DNA of 64,000 bases, from positions 73,454,426-73,518,425 of the forward strand of contig CM049309.1 in assembly GCA_026874595.1 (NCBI GenBank). Direction: 5' to 3'. Origin of the DNA: Sipunculus nudus (Eukaryota > Annelida > Sipuncula > Golfingiida > Sipunculidae). A program made the translations under genes and the position numbers. The notes beneath the pieces were generated by a model, which worked only from the letters and a program-made list of their open reading frames with translations, was not told the origin of the DNA and made no database searches. Below are positions 27,801-42,800 of this stretch, in pieces. Every line of letters begins with the position of its first letter. Positions within the stretch are counted from its first letter, which is position 1.

Positions 27801-30800
27801 TACAATTGTTTGCATGCTATACTTATTCACATGGTAATATCTGCACTTACCATGAACTCCCAGTGTGAGAGCTCTAATTGTAACAGCCCCTACTTATCTT
27901 TTTATTGTACATTTGTACTCTGTAAGGTAGTTTGGTCCAGCTCTGATCCCTGCGAGTGTCATTGGGGGGGGGGGGGGGGGGGGGGGGCTAGCTACCTTGG
28001 TATCCAACTGTAAATTGAGGGTTTGAGTGTGGTCCAAAAAAAGGATATCTCAAAATCACTCATGGGGCTGCCATTTTGCTTACCAACTAAAACCCAGATG
28101 TCACAGGTCACAAGTCGAAATAATGGTTGTACTGTTTGTCTTGATAATAGCTGGCTTAAACTTGGATATATATATATATGTTCAGAAGTTCTGCATTTAA
28201 AAGTCCATACTTTCCCCCAACATGGAATTTAGGAGATACCTTCATCATAAGCTTTGGGGTTACAGTTTGCTGATATACCCTGGGTGTGATTATGTAAATG
28301 AAAAAAAAAATATTCATTTTGATAGATGATGGGATGGAGTTAATGTGAATGTTACTTTAAAATTGGACTCTGTCAGTCACTTCTCATTAATTCTACAGTG
28401 ACTATTTTTCTGATCAGTACATAATTATAATGTTCAAATTTTAATATATCCTGGAAGATTTCTTTTTTAAAATCAGTATGTCTGAATCAGTATGTGTACA
28501 CATCAGTGGATCAAATTGCACACCTGTCAGATCATTTTAACCAGTATCTGAAAATTTGGGTCCCTGTCATTTAAACCTTTTTCTTGCATAAATTTCTCAT
28601 GTCCAGGCACAGTATTGCAATATCTCAGGTTCATTAAACGCAGTTCATGCTGTTATGACTTGTCAAGCCTGTGGGTAAACAGTGTGAATTAATGTGGTAC
28701 AGTAATACATGTTGGAGGTGCGCCAGTGCAGATGCAGAAGTTATTTATTCCTGAGATCATGGAATTCCATGTTAATCAGTGTGTCTGGGCTGTCTGAGCA
28801 GTACAGTGCCAGGTAGCAGCTGTACAGTGAATCAAGGACTGGTTAGTGCAACATGCTGTACAGCCTTTCTTTTTTGAGAGTTTTACCTGAGCTGAGCACT
28901 TTGACATACAGAAAACAAGCACCCCTCCTTTCCTTTGGTGTGTGTTCTTATTGTATATAATAGCAGGTGCCCCCAGAGCTCGGCAAATGAATTGTTGTGG
29001 TGCAGGGGTGGTTGTTTTGCTGTCCATGTCAGCTGCTGAGTTTGAGAGCAGCATTAATATGTGCTGTCTGCCGGCTTAACATATTGCAAAACTATGAGCA
29101 TAAATCACCTATTTCCTTTTTTCCTGCCGTTTAGTATTGTGGCAGACGTGCTTGTTTTGTGTATCAGCATTTTACAGTGTTCCATACACTTATCTGTCTG
29201 AAAAGACGTTTCGTGCAAGTCAAACATGATGGGTCTAAAAAGTTAAATGATAAAAAAAACTTGCCGTGTTTCAACTCCATACTGTTTGGGCCATCAGCTG
29301 GTGGCAAAGGAGGAGAACGTCAAGAAAATTGACTTTCCAATAAATATTTGAAAACAATAAACAGTGTGGAAGCTTACCCACGAATATAATTAGAAATAAA
29401 TGAGGCTTTCAGACTGTTGCCTCCAGAAAGATGTGGTATAGCTTGGTACAAGTTTATACATATCTTTTACTCTCATCAGTCATTTCTTCTCTGTATATCT
29501 TCCTCTCAGCTCTGTTTTCTGTATCACAATATATGTGTGTCATAGTCTGCTATAGTGTACATCTATCATGTATGGGGAAGGATTATATAAAACTGCTGCT
29601 ATGTTAACCGTATCTCATTGAAATATCAACCTCTGCATGAAATGGTTCTGATTACAAAAATTTATATGGCTGCATTATCTGAGATCTCATTTCCAAGAAA
29701 TATAATGATTGGATTAATTTACTGATATTGATGATGTTTTTCACTTCATTTTCTCCCATACATTAGATCATCCTTGAGACTACCTAATCATGTCAGGGTA
29801 CAGCTTGTTGTTAGCTAGTCTCATTTTAACCATCACTTCCAGCTGTGTCAATTCACCAATTGCTTATGTTGTCATATAAAAAAAGTCATACATTAGCTTA
29901 TATGCAGTTATGCACATTTACATAAAAAAAACAACAATGGAAAAAGGAATATTATTAGCAATGTGATCAGGATTTAGTTCATTTTGTGTTTGTAGGTAAA
30001 ACTTGACCAGAATCAGGCGGGAAAGGCCAGCCGAGTTCTCCATTTCCGAGGAGTTCCAAGCGACGCCACAGAGGGAGAAATCGTCCAGCTTGGACTCCCC
30101 TTTGGACGCATGACAAATCTAGTCCTCGCCAAAAAGAAAAATCAGGTACGTGTTGCTGACATCATATTCTATATTTGCTTGAGTGTATGAAGTGTTACTC
30201 TTGCTCTTAAAGATGTTTTGATGGAATGCTATTATTTGGTATTATTTACAGGGCTTCATATAATAAATTTTTATGTGTGATTTATAAAGATATTGAGTTA
30301 GTATTGCTCCAAATATATATTTATCTGAGTAATATTTGTTTGAAAGTTTTAGTTAGGGTAAGTGACATTTATTAACAAAACCATACTCTTTCAGTGTTTT
30401 ATCTTGTTATGTATAAATACTAGTAATCTAGTACTAGAAATTGAGTAGCATGAATAACATGCTTAGACTATGAGTTAGCCTAGGGAAAGGACAGAAGATT
30501 GATAAGGATTTAACAAAAAAATAAAAATAAGCAAATTCAAAAACTCAAATAATTATTTGGAATTGATTTCCTTTGTTTTTCATGATATAAATAGATAAAC
30601 TGCAAGAAACTGATACTTTCTGCCTGAGTTCAAATAGGTGTGTCCAAGATTGATGGTTTTATCAGGCGTAAGGCTTAGGCCTGTACAAGCCAGGCATTAG
30701 AGAACAGTTGGACGGGGAGTCTGGTAGAGGGTATACTCTGTGGTAAGCCTGGTAGCTGGCAGGCTCTGTGGTAATCCTGGTAGGAGACTTGCTCATGGTT

Positions 30801-33800
30801 AAGTCATCAGCAAGGAAGAGTGACAGAGGACTTAGTTTGATTTATTGTTATGTTTCAATTAATTCTTGTGAAATAAGAGTATTATTTGTGCCTGCGGATT
30901 GTCACTCAGGAGAGGGCTTGCTGAGGGGTGATGATGTACAGGGAAGCAACAGGGATTGTATTACAGGGACCATTTCCACTTGGGGTCCACAGAATGGGTA
31001 ATCACAATTGACTTGTGGTGCACTTCCATACATCAGGGGCTGCCAAGCACTGTCACTTGTCTCCACATGAAGTTTGATGTGCATCAAACCAAACACTTGG
31101 CATAGTTGTCCCTCATTCAGACTGACGGGGACCAATGACTGTTGAGATCATGGACAAGCCGATGAGGTCTTTTATCTATTGTGTGTTGACACAGCCCGTT
31201 GAAGAGGGTTTATACAGTGATAACCTCACGCAAGAGTGCCTTTCTTACTGGCATGAGCCCTCCTCTTTTTATCATACAATTGTTTGCTGGCACGGTGTGA
31301 TTGAGAACTTAATCTCAAGTGCTGCCTGGATTCATCTGTCACTACTTGCAATGCAAATCACATTTAAACCTCTTATACACACACTTCATTTACATATGAT
31401 CTCTGACATGACGTCATGTTTGTTTTGGTGTCCAATGCATGGGGCAGTGAAAATCTGGTCATTTCTCCCTGTAATCCTGTCCTCACTGGTCTAACCCTTG
31501 TTGTCTGGGAAGTCCTGAACTCTTCCATGTATCCTCCTGTCTGACCTGAGCTCATGGTAGGGTCAACTTGTGTCCCACATGTTATTTTGATAGTGTTTTG
31601 AGCTGTATATGTATTAACCCAGGATCAGATTTGGGATGGTGCTCACATTTCAGTGTATCTTAGCATTATGAAGATACATGTTACAAGTGCTATCATTTAA
31701 CAATCTCTATCTCAGTCAAGGGGGGATTGTTTTTTTCTTAACCTATACTTGTATTTTTGCTGGATCTGATCTGTATGTTATTGACTATTGTTGATATACT
31801 TTTCAAGAAACTTAAATGATTGTCATTTAAGCTGTCATTAGAGCTGTTTAATCCTGTTTTTTTTTATCATTATTCTGGATCATTCTCCACATCTGGAATA
31901 ATTTTTACAGCAGATTCTATAATAATCACCAGTTATCTCTCCAAACCCCACAGGAACACCAGTGTGATCATTTTTACAGTGATCAATGTTTAAGTCCCAG
32001 CACAGGTGACCTGCTGGTATTCTTTTGACTTTCCTTTTAAACAGCCTTGAAGTTCAGCCTAAGCAGAGGAATGGCATTGCACTACGTGCTCTTCTTAACC
32101 TAAGTCCTGTAGATATTCTGGGAAGTTTTTTGATAGATCGACTGAGAATTAGTGGGCTTGTAAAGTGTGGGACATTGAGTTCCTCATCTAACCTTCCTAT
32201 TTCTCGTTAAAGCATAAACTTCCATCAGTAAACACTGTTAATGAGAACAGCCTGACACCCAGCAGATGCTGGCGGGGCTTTGCTGGAGGTGGGCTGGCAG
32301 CAAAGCAAAGCACCTTGTGATTCCTCCCTGCAAATAATTAGATAATCGAGAAAAACGCCTGCTGGCACCTGATCACTTGTAACGCGGCAGGTTGCTTTGC
32401 TGACATTTTGTAAATGCATAATTTCCAAATCTGTCTGAAAAGTACTGTAAATCAGTATGCCTGCCTGGACAATTTACCAGTGTTTAACTTTAACATTGTT
32501 ACATGGTATAAAAATGACTCGAGTGATTTTATCTGGCACATGTACTGTTAACATTACCCCTATTTCATCTTTTTTTGATGGTTTCTTGTTATTGTATGTT
32601 TAAACAAAACATGAAACAAAATACATATATAATTATAATACGGACCATTTGTGATGGGTCAGTTTGGAGGTTTACCCAAAACATGCATCAAAATACAGGT
32701 GCTCCATGACACATTTAATATTACATTTCTGATGTCTTCAAATTGATTTTTTTTCTGTCATCTTAAAATCTGAGAAATGTGTGAATTAATTAAAGAATGT
32801 TTTCTTTTATTATCTAAGTACATTAAAAATGAAGTGATTCTGGTAAGAGATTCATGACTTGGTGCATGAGCATGAACAGAAGGGTCCGTTTCTACCCTTG
32901 TATGCTGAAAATAGTCTGAAGTCTTGTGTTTATTAGGAATGACCATGACCCAAATGACTCCGTTCATCTGCAGATAATGAGTAGCTAACAGGAATGGGCG
33001 TGTCCTATCTGTGCATCAGTGGGACTCAAGAATTATGGACTATCTTGGCCTCTGAGCGATGGTGGACTGAAATTTAGGTCATTGATCTGCTCTCAGCCTC
33101 AAATGTCCACCTTATTGGTCACCTATGGTCCTAATGTGTTGGGATGCAAGGCTTATGGCCCAAAAATCCTCAGCCCAAACATGGTTCATTCATCAGTGAC
33201 ACTGGAGTAATTATTCAGAACCGTAATTGATCACTAGACACAAGACACTAATGACTGCACTCTGATTAAATTGGATTGATCCAGGCAGAAACCTGGGCTT
33301 CACTCGGCTTTTGTTGTCATATTTGTCCTTCGGTTTCTGATGCTGGCAGAAAAGAAGCTGGTGGCAACGGTAACGGGGATGCGTTTTTGTCACTCCGCAA
33401 GTGTGTCTCTTTGTCAAGGTCCCGGCTTTGCTTGATAGGTGCTTTGTGACTTCAAGTACAAGGGCCACATGCTTTGGAATTAAGAGCACAAATGAAGATT
33501 AACAGGTTTTTGAAAAATGTAAAGAGAAAAATAAGTTCAGTAGTTTGTACCCCAGCGTTCACTTGAACCTACTTGTAACCTGGCATATACAGATCATACA
33601 AGCTTATGTCCCAGTTAGTTTTTTTCCTTGTGTAATCCAGGTCTCACTGCTAGGCTAATATGTTGCAGTGTTCTTTTGAATTGTTTCTTTGCCCGTGCTT
33701 AATTAAAAAGATGGGGTCTGTTGATGGGGAGGGGACCTGTGTTTATGTGGTTCTTTCTGCCCTAATTCTAGGGACTTTTTTTTAGCTTTGGCTTTAGGAC

Positions 33801-36800
33801 AGCTTGTCTGTCGTGTTATTGTGCTGCTAGCTGTAAGTTTCAGGTGTTTTGTTGAATAATCGAACGTGACAATCTTGTGAGAGGCTACCAGGTGATTCAT
33901 TTCAGTCAGGAATGTTGCTTGTGTTTGCAGGCTTTACTGGAAATGGCAGACATCAGCATGGCATCCGCGATGGCCACCATGTACAGCGAGCATCCTCCCC
34001 AGATACGCGGCCGCACAGTCTATGTACAGTTCTCAAACCATGAACAACTCAAGACAGAGACTTCACAACAGGTAACACCAGTTTCTTATGTTTCCTCTTG
34101 AGGTAATATGCACCTTCCCTCTGGAGCTGGAGTTTATTGTGTCTTATGTTTTTGCTTATCCAGGGTACTTGTTCCTGTTGCACTTGTTTCCAGATAAGTA
34201 TCTTAACTTTTGATATGTCTTAATAGAATATATGATAACAACTAAACATTGGTTTAAGTCAAATAGGTACAGTCAGTATAGGAAGCATCTCCTTATATTA
34301 ACTGTATCAGAATGTTTCCTTGAAATATTGTTTGCTTGTGCCACTGTTTAGGTCTTCATTTTTTTTATCTCTAACTTCATAGCAAATTTGCTTATATTTA
34401 TTACTTGTCAAAGTATTTGATGTGTCATGTGTGGTCCAGGTTCAAGCTGGCTGACCTTACCTGTACAGGTACACAACAGGTGCTACAAGATGGCTGACCT
34501 TAGCTATACAGGTACACAACATGTGCTGCAAGATGGCTCAACTTACCTATACAGTACTTAACAGGTGCCACAATCTGGCTGACCATACCTGTACAGGTAC
34601 ACAACAGGTGCCACAATCTGGCTGACCATACCTGTACAGGTACACAACAGGTGCAACAACCTGGCGGACCATACCTGTTCAGCTACACAACAGGTGCCAC
34701 AATCTGGCTGACCATACCTGTTCAGGTACACAACATGTGCCACAATCTGGCTGACCATACCTGTTCAGGTACACAACAGTGCCACAATCTGGCTGACCAT
34801 CCCTGTTCAGGTACACAACAGGTGCAACAACCTGGCAGACCATACCTGTTCAGGTACACAACAGGTGCCACAAGATGGCTGACCTAATAGGTAGAGGTAC
34901 ACACCAGGTGCCACAGTGTACTGATGAAGACTGGCATTTGGCTGACTAGTTTATTACATCTGAATTATGGGTACATGCAGTGCATGTTCCAAATAGGTTT
35001 TGGAGGTGGTGTCAGATACCCACATGTCTGAGGGCCATGGATTATGACACAGTAGTGTAGGAGCCCATTATCTGGGAATGTAACCATGCTGGGCATTCAC
35101 AATGGGGGTTGTTCTCAATGTGGGTCCATCCATCAATGTGGAGGCCTTGCATTCAGGCCAGCACACCAGCAGGGCCACAGGTCTATTTAAGTGGAACCAG
35201 GGGAAAATGTATTGCCTATTGATACAGTTATAACTGTGTGCAGTACATCTCATTAACATAATCACAATAGCATTAGGATGTCTGCCTGACAAATTGTCAT
35301 TAAATAATGAACTATTCTTTTTTATTGGTTCAGTGGTACTCCCTTACTGTCCTGTCTGTTGTTTTTAACTGTATATTTTAACTGTATATTTTATCTGTAT
35401 ATGATTAATCAAGGTTTTGTCTTTTCTTTTGATCAAGGTGTTTTGGGAGGTATGCATATTAAACACCAAAAGAAACATTTTTTTTCCCCTGCTCCCCCTA
35501 AGATATTTGAGGAACTTTGCATTTCAGACATGAAAGAATCTGAGTCTGAAGTGTATGTAAATTACGGATTTGCTTGAAGCTTGGAAGGTGGTCATAATGT
35601 AATGAATAATAGGTCTAGGTTTGTGTAAACTCCACAAGGACATACTGGGTCAAGGAATGTCTGATGATTTTTACTGGAACATCTTTCCCTGCATACTTGT
35701 TGTACATTTTCTGTCCCTGTGCTGTTCTTGTTATATTTATCAGCAGGGAATGGCCTTGCATACAGATAGAAGCATACGGGAGTGCTTTGTTTCCAGCCCT
35801 TTGATCTCAGCCCTAGATGATGTACATTTTGCCATATTAATTCCTGAGAAGTGTCAGTAGCCCATCAGTTTACAAGAGTCTGTCAGTAGCACTTTCCAGG
35901 GCACTCAGGCGCTTGGTCCTTCGAGTGATGAAATCAATAATTCTTTTCATCTCCGAAGCGACATGCTGGCTGATGCTAAAGATGGGTTACATGCAACAAA
36001 TCTGACAGCTGGGGTATTCACACAGGTACCATGAAATTCACTCGGGATACCATGCAAATGGGCGCTAGTACTTCCCGGCTCACTAAAAGACAGATTTCAT
36101 GTGAGCAGCACAGCTTGAGGCCTGCCGTGCTTAACCTACTAGTAAGATGTAAGGTACTTAAATCAATTAGCTGGCTTTTTCTTGTGGCCGCATCCATCAA
36201 ATGCCATCTTAGGGACCGGAGAAATCTTTATTGGACTTTGGTATTAAGGTTGGTTATATTCTTATTGACTGCTGTATTGTTATGTTGAGATGGATCTGTC
36301 AGATGTAAACTATACTGTTTTCTTCCTGCTGACTGATGGTCACTTAATATTGTATTCCTTGAACGTTCCTGATCAATTTAAATGGTACAACTTTGAGATA
36401 TTGGGGATAATGTCACTTTGCCTTGAAATCTCAGTTCTCAATCTCAGTTAATACACCTCAGATCTTTTGAGGTAATAATAGTTATTTCATGATACACATC
36501 TATAAATATTTATTTTACTTGAATATATATGTAATAATAACATTAAATTTGGCCATACTTAATTACATATGTCATAAAATGTGCTTTGAAGGTGTTGTCA
36601 TTGGTAGAATATTAAAATGAAAGAGTCTCTTTAGGTCTGCTTACCAGACATTTTACCTAGTGTATTTCTGTACATAAAAGTGTTGAAAACATCCTTCAAA
36701 TTTTTATGCTCATCAGTCTGAAGGTCTTGTTTATGGAAAGTCAGGATTTTGGAGGAGTTTATATCAAGAGGTGTGTCTGGGGAAAACAAAAATAATATAC

Positions 36801-39800
36801 AGGTCAAAACAGCAGGTACGAGAGTTAAGATGTACAAACACATGGCGTGTTAGGAACAGGTGGTGTACCTGGAAAAGTGTGTGCCAGGGTTACCTAAATA
36901 GTTTGTACTGTGTATAGACAGATGAAGACTGGCAGACCAGAGGCTGCAGCCATGCTCTGGCCAGCACTTGCAGGGCTGTAGACACATTTAGTGGGATTAA
37001 TTGTCTGCTTATTTGCCATAATCTGTTGTCTTTGCAGAATGTGAGTGCCCAAGCAGCTTTGCAGGCAGCAAATCAGATTATGAGTCAAAACATGGAAGAA
37101 CCCAAGACAGTTTTGCGGGTGATTGTGGAACACATGCTGTATCATGTCACAATCGATGTTCTGAAACAGGTAAGTGATGCATCAGCTTCATCAATTGTTG
37201 CTCATCTCCAGGTAATGTGTGTCTGTAAAGTTGCTCCGCAGCTTCTTTTGTTGTGCTTGAAGCATCGCCGGTGGATCAGATTTTGTGTTTGCTTCCTCTG
37301 CTGAGTATAATGATATTTACTTTATATCATAAGGTAGCAAGGTTGCACTCAAGATCTGGAAACCCTACAAGAGCAGGATTATCCTTTATGCTGTTCTTTT
37401 ATGTCCTATCTGGATGTTTTGCTTACACTTAAAAGGGTTGTTTACTTTGATGGGCATGGAGTAACTTGGCACAACTATCATATACACATGCAGATCCACA
37501 TTAAACCTTCAATAAAGAATTATGTTAATTATTATGATCAAATAAAATCAGGTTTTTGGTTTGTCATTTAAGCTTCGTTTTACCAAGAGAGGATACATCA
37601 GAATGTATTATCATTGTCAATTACTGATGAAGTGTTCAAAATATGAAAAGACAAACTTTAATTTCTACCACATTTAGCCTGTGAGATTTCTACACCAACT
37701 TTACCTGTTCTCAGTTGTCACTTAATTCCTGTATTTTTTCTTTCCAGATATTTTCCAGATTTGGCCAGGTCTTGAAAATTGTCACCTTCACAAAAAACAG
37801 TAAGTGAAAATGATGCGACACATTGTTACTGTGAAAAACTACTCATAAACATATTCAAACTTTAACCATCCCCAGATATTGTTAAAATACGTATCAGATG
37901 ATATTTGACCGACTTTCAGGTTAGTGACTAGCAACCCAAGCTGTTATTCTTTATTGTCAGGCATTCTTTATTATTACAGTCTATACATATAAGTTTATAT
38001 ATTTCTCTTTTCAGTTTGAAATGTACTGAATACATCTTTTTTGTCATGTTGTCTTACCAACAAGTAAGGTTTCTTTAAAAGCTTGTTTATGCTCTCAAGT
38101 GGAGTAGATGTCACTTAAAATGGTTAACATAGACCACATGTACAATGTGTCATTTCATACACCGGCAACAAATAATCAAAATATCTGTTAGTCTACCTTT
38201 TTTGAATAAAGTAGATACAGGCACTACAAAATGGCCTTTATAAAGACCTGACAAGGGAAAGGGGGGGGGGGGAGGGTGTCATATATAGATCTAAACAACC
38301 ATTGATCAGGTAAGCCACCATTCAGTCCATTTATTCTGTCCTCCATTTTATTTTACAGACTCATTCCAAGCACTCATACAATATTCAGACCCTATCGCAG
38401 CGCAGACAGCTAAAGTGGTGAGTATACAACCATGGCAACCGGTGACCCTAATTTGCATATGAATGAGAGCTGTACAAGGTCCCCTGTCACCTGGTTTTTG
38501 AAATGGAGAGGTGTGAGAGCTCTTAGATGTAGAGTTAATATTGACAGAGAGTAGATCCTCCCCCACACAAGGTGTGTCTATTGGGGGATCTCACTAGACG
38601 CTTACTTCTAGTGTTTACACGATGTGATGGGGACTTAGGTTTAAGTCAACACTAGCTTTAGTGTAAAGGTCACTGGGGCCTGAGGGGTCATGAAACATGT
38701 GCGTGCTCAACAAGGGGAGACTTCGCACATTAAAAAGTTAACACTCAACCTCGCGTGGATTTTCTGTTTGGTGGTAAAACACATTGAAGTGGAAAAAATG
38801 AGTCACATTATAGGCATATATTGCTGGTTAAGTTATTAAAAAGATAAAAAAGAAATCCCTGTTGTGATATGGTGTATATTTTCATAAATATAAAAAATTC
38901 ATATTGAGTTGATGTTACATTACTTAAGACTTTTGGATAGTACAACTTAGTGCTGTACTTAACAGACATGTCATGTATTGCATACCCGTATATTTGCTGA
39001 TCTGACACTAAACCTGCTTTGTCATGCATCATGGTTGATTGGCAGGTTTGCTGTTGTGTGGTGCATACCCAGTAGGTGGCAGCACCTATCCAGAACCTTG
39101 CAACACTTGATATATATATATGGATGATCAGGGACTATTGCAAAATGGATTTAGATTACTCTGGAAATAGCAAAATGTTAGGAAATTATTTCAATATGAA
39201 TTTATTAAATGTGATTAAGGATAGTTTTTTCAAAATGGATTTTAGATTTTCTTTTGAGAATACACAGGATGTATAAATTTATAGAACCATTTGAGTATCA
39301 CCGTAAAAAATGCCTAGAACCTGTATTATATCTGGTAAAGTGTGATTCAATGATTTGCATATGTTAGGAGATTGTTTCTATATCAGTTTATTGAACCATA
39401 TGAGTCTCACAGTAAAAAGATTCCTTAAATCTATATTTTATCAGGTAAAGTGTGACTAAATAATTTCCATATTTTTACTTTCAGTCTCTAAATGGTCAGA
39501 ATATATACAATGGCTGCTGTACATTACGCATAGACTTTTCAAAACTGACAAGCCTTAACGTCAAGTACAACAACGACAAGAGTCGTGACTATACAAACCC
39601 AAATCTGCCGACAGGTGACGGGAGTATGGGCTTTGACCAGGCGCTGAGCCTTGGGGCAGGTGAGTTTGCAGCTGGATTTACTGTGTTTACTGCATGCCTA
39701 CCCCATACTTGAGAAATACAACCTAGCAATGGAGCAGTTCAAAAACATTAACAGAACCATATGACCTAATTGTTAATTGTGTAAAACAGGGTAATGGCTT

Positions 39801-42800
39801 TAGTCCCAAATTTTTGTGGTATATTAACTTCATCTGGGTACAGTGGTTAATTTTAAGGTAAGTGATACAAGCCCCCAGTTGATTATTGTTATTGGCAGGA
39901 TATGAAATATTTAGCAATTATAGTGTGACAGGTTGACCATATTTTGCTGTGACAAGGGAGGGAAAAGGAGCAGATATAAATATTACACAAGGAATTATTT
40001 GAAGCTGTAATTCCAGCACTCCATAAACACTGCAAGAACTGTTATGTAGAAGTACAATACCACATAAGATTAAGGGGAAGGGATTAGCAGTTTAGTTATA
40101 CATTGTAAAAATGAATACAATTAATATGCAATGCTTGCCAAAATTGCACATTTTCCATGCCATATCCAAAATGGTGCAGGATGAATGCTGTTAAAATACA
40201 GGCTATGTTCAGTCATTAATGACATATCTGAGTTCAAGCCTGTTGTAGGTTGATCTTCAGAAGATATTTTGTATTCTCATGATCTGTAGAACAACTTGCA
40301 GTGTTATATCATACAGGGCCTTTTTAATGTGGGCACCTTGTATGTTAGGGAGGCTGTACTCAGGGTCTTAGATCTGTTTCGTACTGGGTGCCCAGTGAAA
40401 TTATTGTCATGACTTTCCACTAAAAGTTCATATTTTGCCATATTTAGGAATAGACTGCATTGGGATCAATAGCCACACAATGAAATTAAAAAGTCACATA
40501 GTGAGACCAAAAAGCTTGGATTTGTCAATATTTTATTGATTTATTTCGTTGGTTATTCTTTACTTAATCAGCATCCAACCTGTGTGTGGCCTGCCACTTA
40601 TTTTGCCTATGATTAGTTTAACACAGTTGCTAAAGACTACAGTTGGTGGAAAATTTATTTTCCTGAGATTTAAATTAATGGTGTCACTTATTCTTTTTCT
40701 GTGCATTTAATTTGGTTAGCTCCTTACTCATTTATTTCAACTGGTGGGGGAAGGGGGGGGGGGGGGTATTTAATTGATAAACATCACCATAGTTCAGTGG
40801 GCCCCCAGTGCTGGAACAAACCCCAATACATTTTAAACTGAGAGAAGCATGGATTAACCTGAATATTAACTACTATGGTTTACAAAATGTGGTAGCAGTG
40901 ATGTGATGTGACCAGTGTAGGTGGTTGTGATGACAATATTTAGTGGAGTTTGGTAATGACTAAACCTTGTACGGCTCAGCGAGTTTGGTGGCCTCTATGT
41001 TTCCCCTTTTCTGTTGACTGTTTCTTGTCCCAATGTCTCATACATATATCATACACTCATATTTGCTCTGCCTTATGCAATGAATAATATCGGGCTAACA
41101 GTATCACAAACTTGTTGATAACAATTTAACAAAAATCCTAACTTTTTGGCAAATAACTTTAAGCTAAAATTAGTTGATTGAATAAACCCAATACATAGCA
41201 ACAGTTTTCATAAATACTTGAAATGACTTTATATATTTGTCACTGAGATGTTTAATAAAAGTATGTTTTTCTGGCTATTACATTTACAAATTTACTACAG
41301 CACTAAATTATGTTGGACTGTATATTGTTTTTGAAATATTTCATCATATTAATGTTTAGCAGTAGTTTGCAAACGTGATGGGACATTTACCACTGTAAAG
41401 AAATACATGCATTTTGGTTTATTTGATTCGAGCATTCAGTTTACACACTATAATGATATCAGAATATTGAAGTATGGTATATAACCATTTTGAGGTGAAC
41501 TAGCATAGGTAGATTTGCTAGTTAGATCAGTATGTAACTTTATAATGTTAAATTTGATAGATTTGCCTTTGACTTTTCCAAAGTTCTCATTGATCATACA
41601 TAGTTTGAAGGATTTGAACTGTAAAGATGTTAATACCTGATTTTACATTATAACTTACCATCTGTATGTAAATAAAGGCTCCCAACGCGAGCCCAGCCAA
41701 GACAAGTGGACTTCTTCTTCTCTGCCTCTCTCTGGTAGGTCTTCGCTCTTTTCTTTCACGTTTCTGGGGTTGAAATCCATGCTGCTTATAACAAAAACAA
41801 AAAAAATTTAATTCCCACCTTACATCAATATCATCTAAATCCTATATCACTATGAATCACAAAGATGAAAGCAGGTTATGGTTAAATCCAAATAACATGA
41901 GTGACATGTGTTTTGATTTAATCCTTTTTATTAGAAAAAAATTGCTTCTGTTCCCTTGTATTATTATAAAATGAAATTAATAGTTAAAAATTTAATTAGT
42001 AGTCAGCAGAATGTTTTAATATAGAAGTTCATTTGTTTGATCAATTAGCATTTTACCTGTGATTTGGTAATTAATTTACCTGTTATCTTCCTCATCAGGA
42101 GTATCACCTGGCATACCTGTGCATGGTTAACACCTGATGCTTGTACATGGAACCCACTGTTTATGTTGTTACATGTCCCCAATACAAGCAAGATCCCTGT
42201 CTGAATTTTGCAGCATATGTATATTTCAACCCCTGTCTTTTTGCTAACATCTTGTTTCCCTTCTCACGCTTGCTTTAACCTCTGCCACCTAGTTACAAGC
42301 TGAGCATTGACCATGATTTTATGTTTTTGCACTTGAGCAATGATCCACAATTACTAGTGTTTAGTGTGTTAAGGTTTCACAGGCTTGTTATGGGCTGTGC
42401 TGGTCTGACCATAATTCATTCCATCACCTGTGTCCACCTGGTTTTTTGTTTATCTTTAGCATCATGTAAATTGGAGCATTCATTTCCGCACAGGACTAAC
42501 AGTAGGTGAACCAATTTTCTCAGAGGAACAAAAAAAAGCTTTTATGGGTTTCCTATGAACAATTTTTATCATAATTTTAGAATATGTATTTTTGAGAGGT
42601 TCAGCAAGGGTAAACAACCTATCTGTTCCTGCTTACCTACAGCAGGGCAGGTTTTCATTGTTCATGCTGTATGCCATAATTAGCTGGAACGCGTTAAATA
42701 ATTTGATTCTTGATGTTTTAATCGAGAAACAGCTCACTTCAGTCTGTAATTTGTTGCTCTGGGCTAATCAGCATTTCCACAGAGATATACCAAAGGTTAA

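Larger units (their letters stand above)
21316..29995 (+). other. PTB intron 2 (8.7 kb)
   Basis: This is the largest intron of the gene. It holds a UG-rich tract close to the donor (21409-21503), a small transposon-like element (22913-23387), an 18-nt C run (25565-25582), a 12-nt G run (26787-26798) and a 24-nt G run (27964-27987). I found no nested gene and no further coding exon. The rest is AT-rich sequence in which I see nothing definite. Confidence 0.6.

Noticed and set aside
31135-31494. 119-codon plus-strand open frame in PTB intron 3
   Set aside because: No recognisable product, no flanking consensus splice sites in suitable phase, and RRM1 is complete without it.
34452-34918. CRISPR-like array
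   Set aside because: Units are contiguous with no unique spacers, and the context is a eukaryotic intron; it is a minisatellite.
41739-41780. Alternative reading in which the CU tract at 41708-41738 is an acceptor (GGTAG) instead of an exon end
   Set aside because: The downstream sequence meets a stop after 11 codons in the required phase and has no donor in suitable position; the 57-nt cassette reading is phase-consistent.
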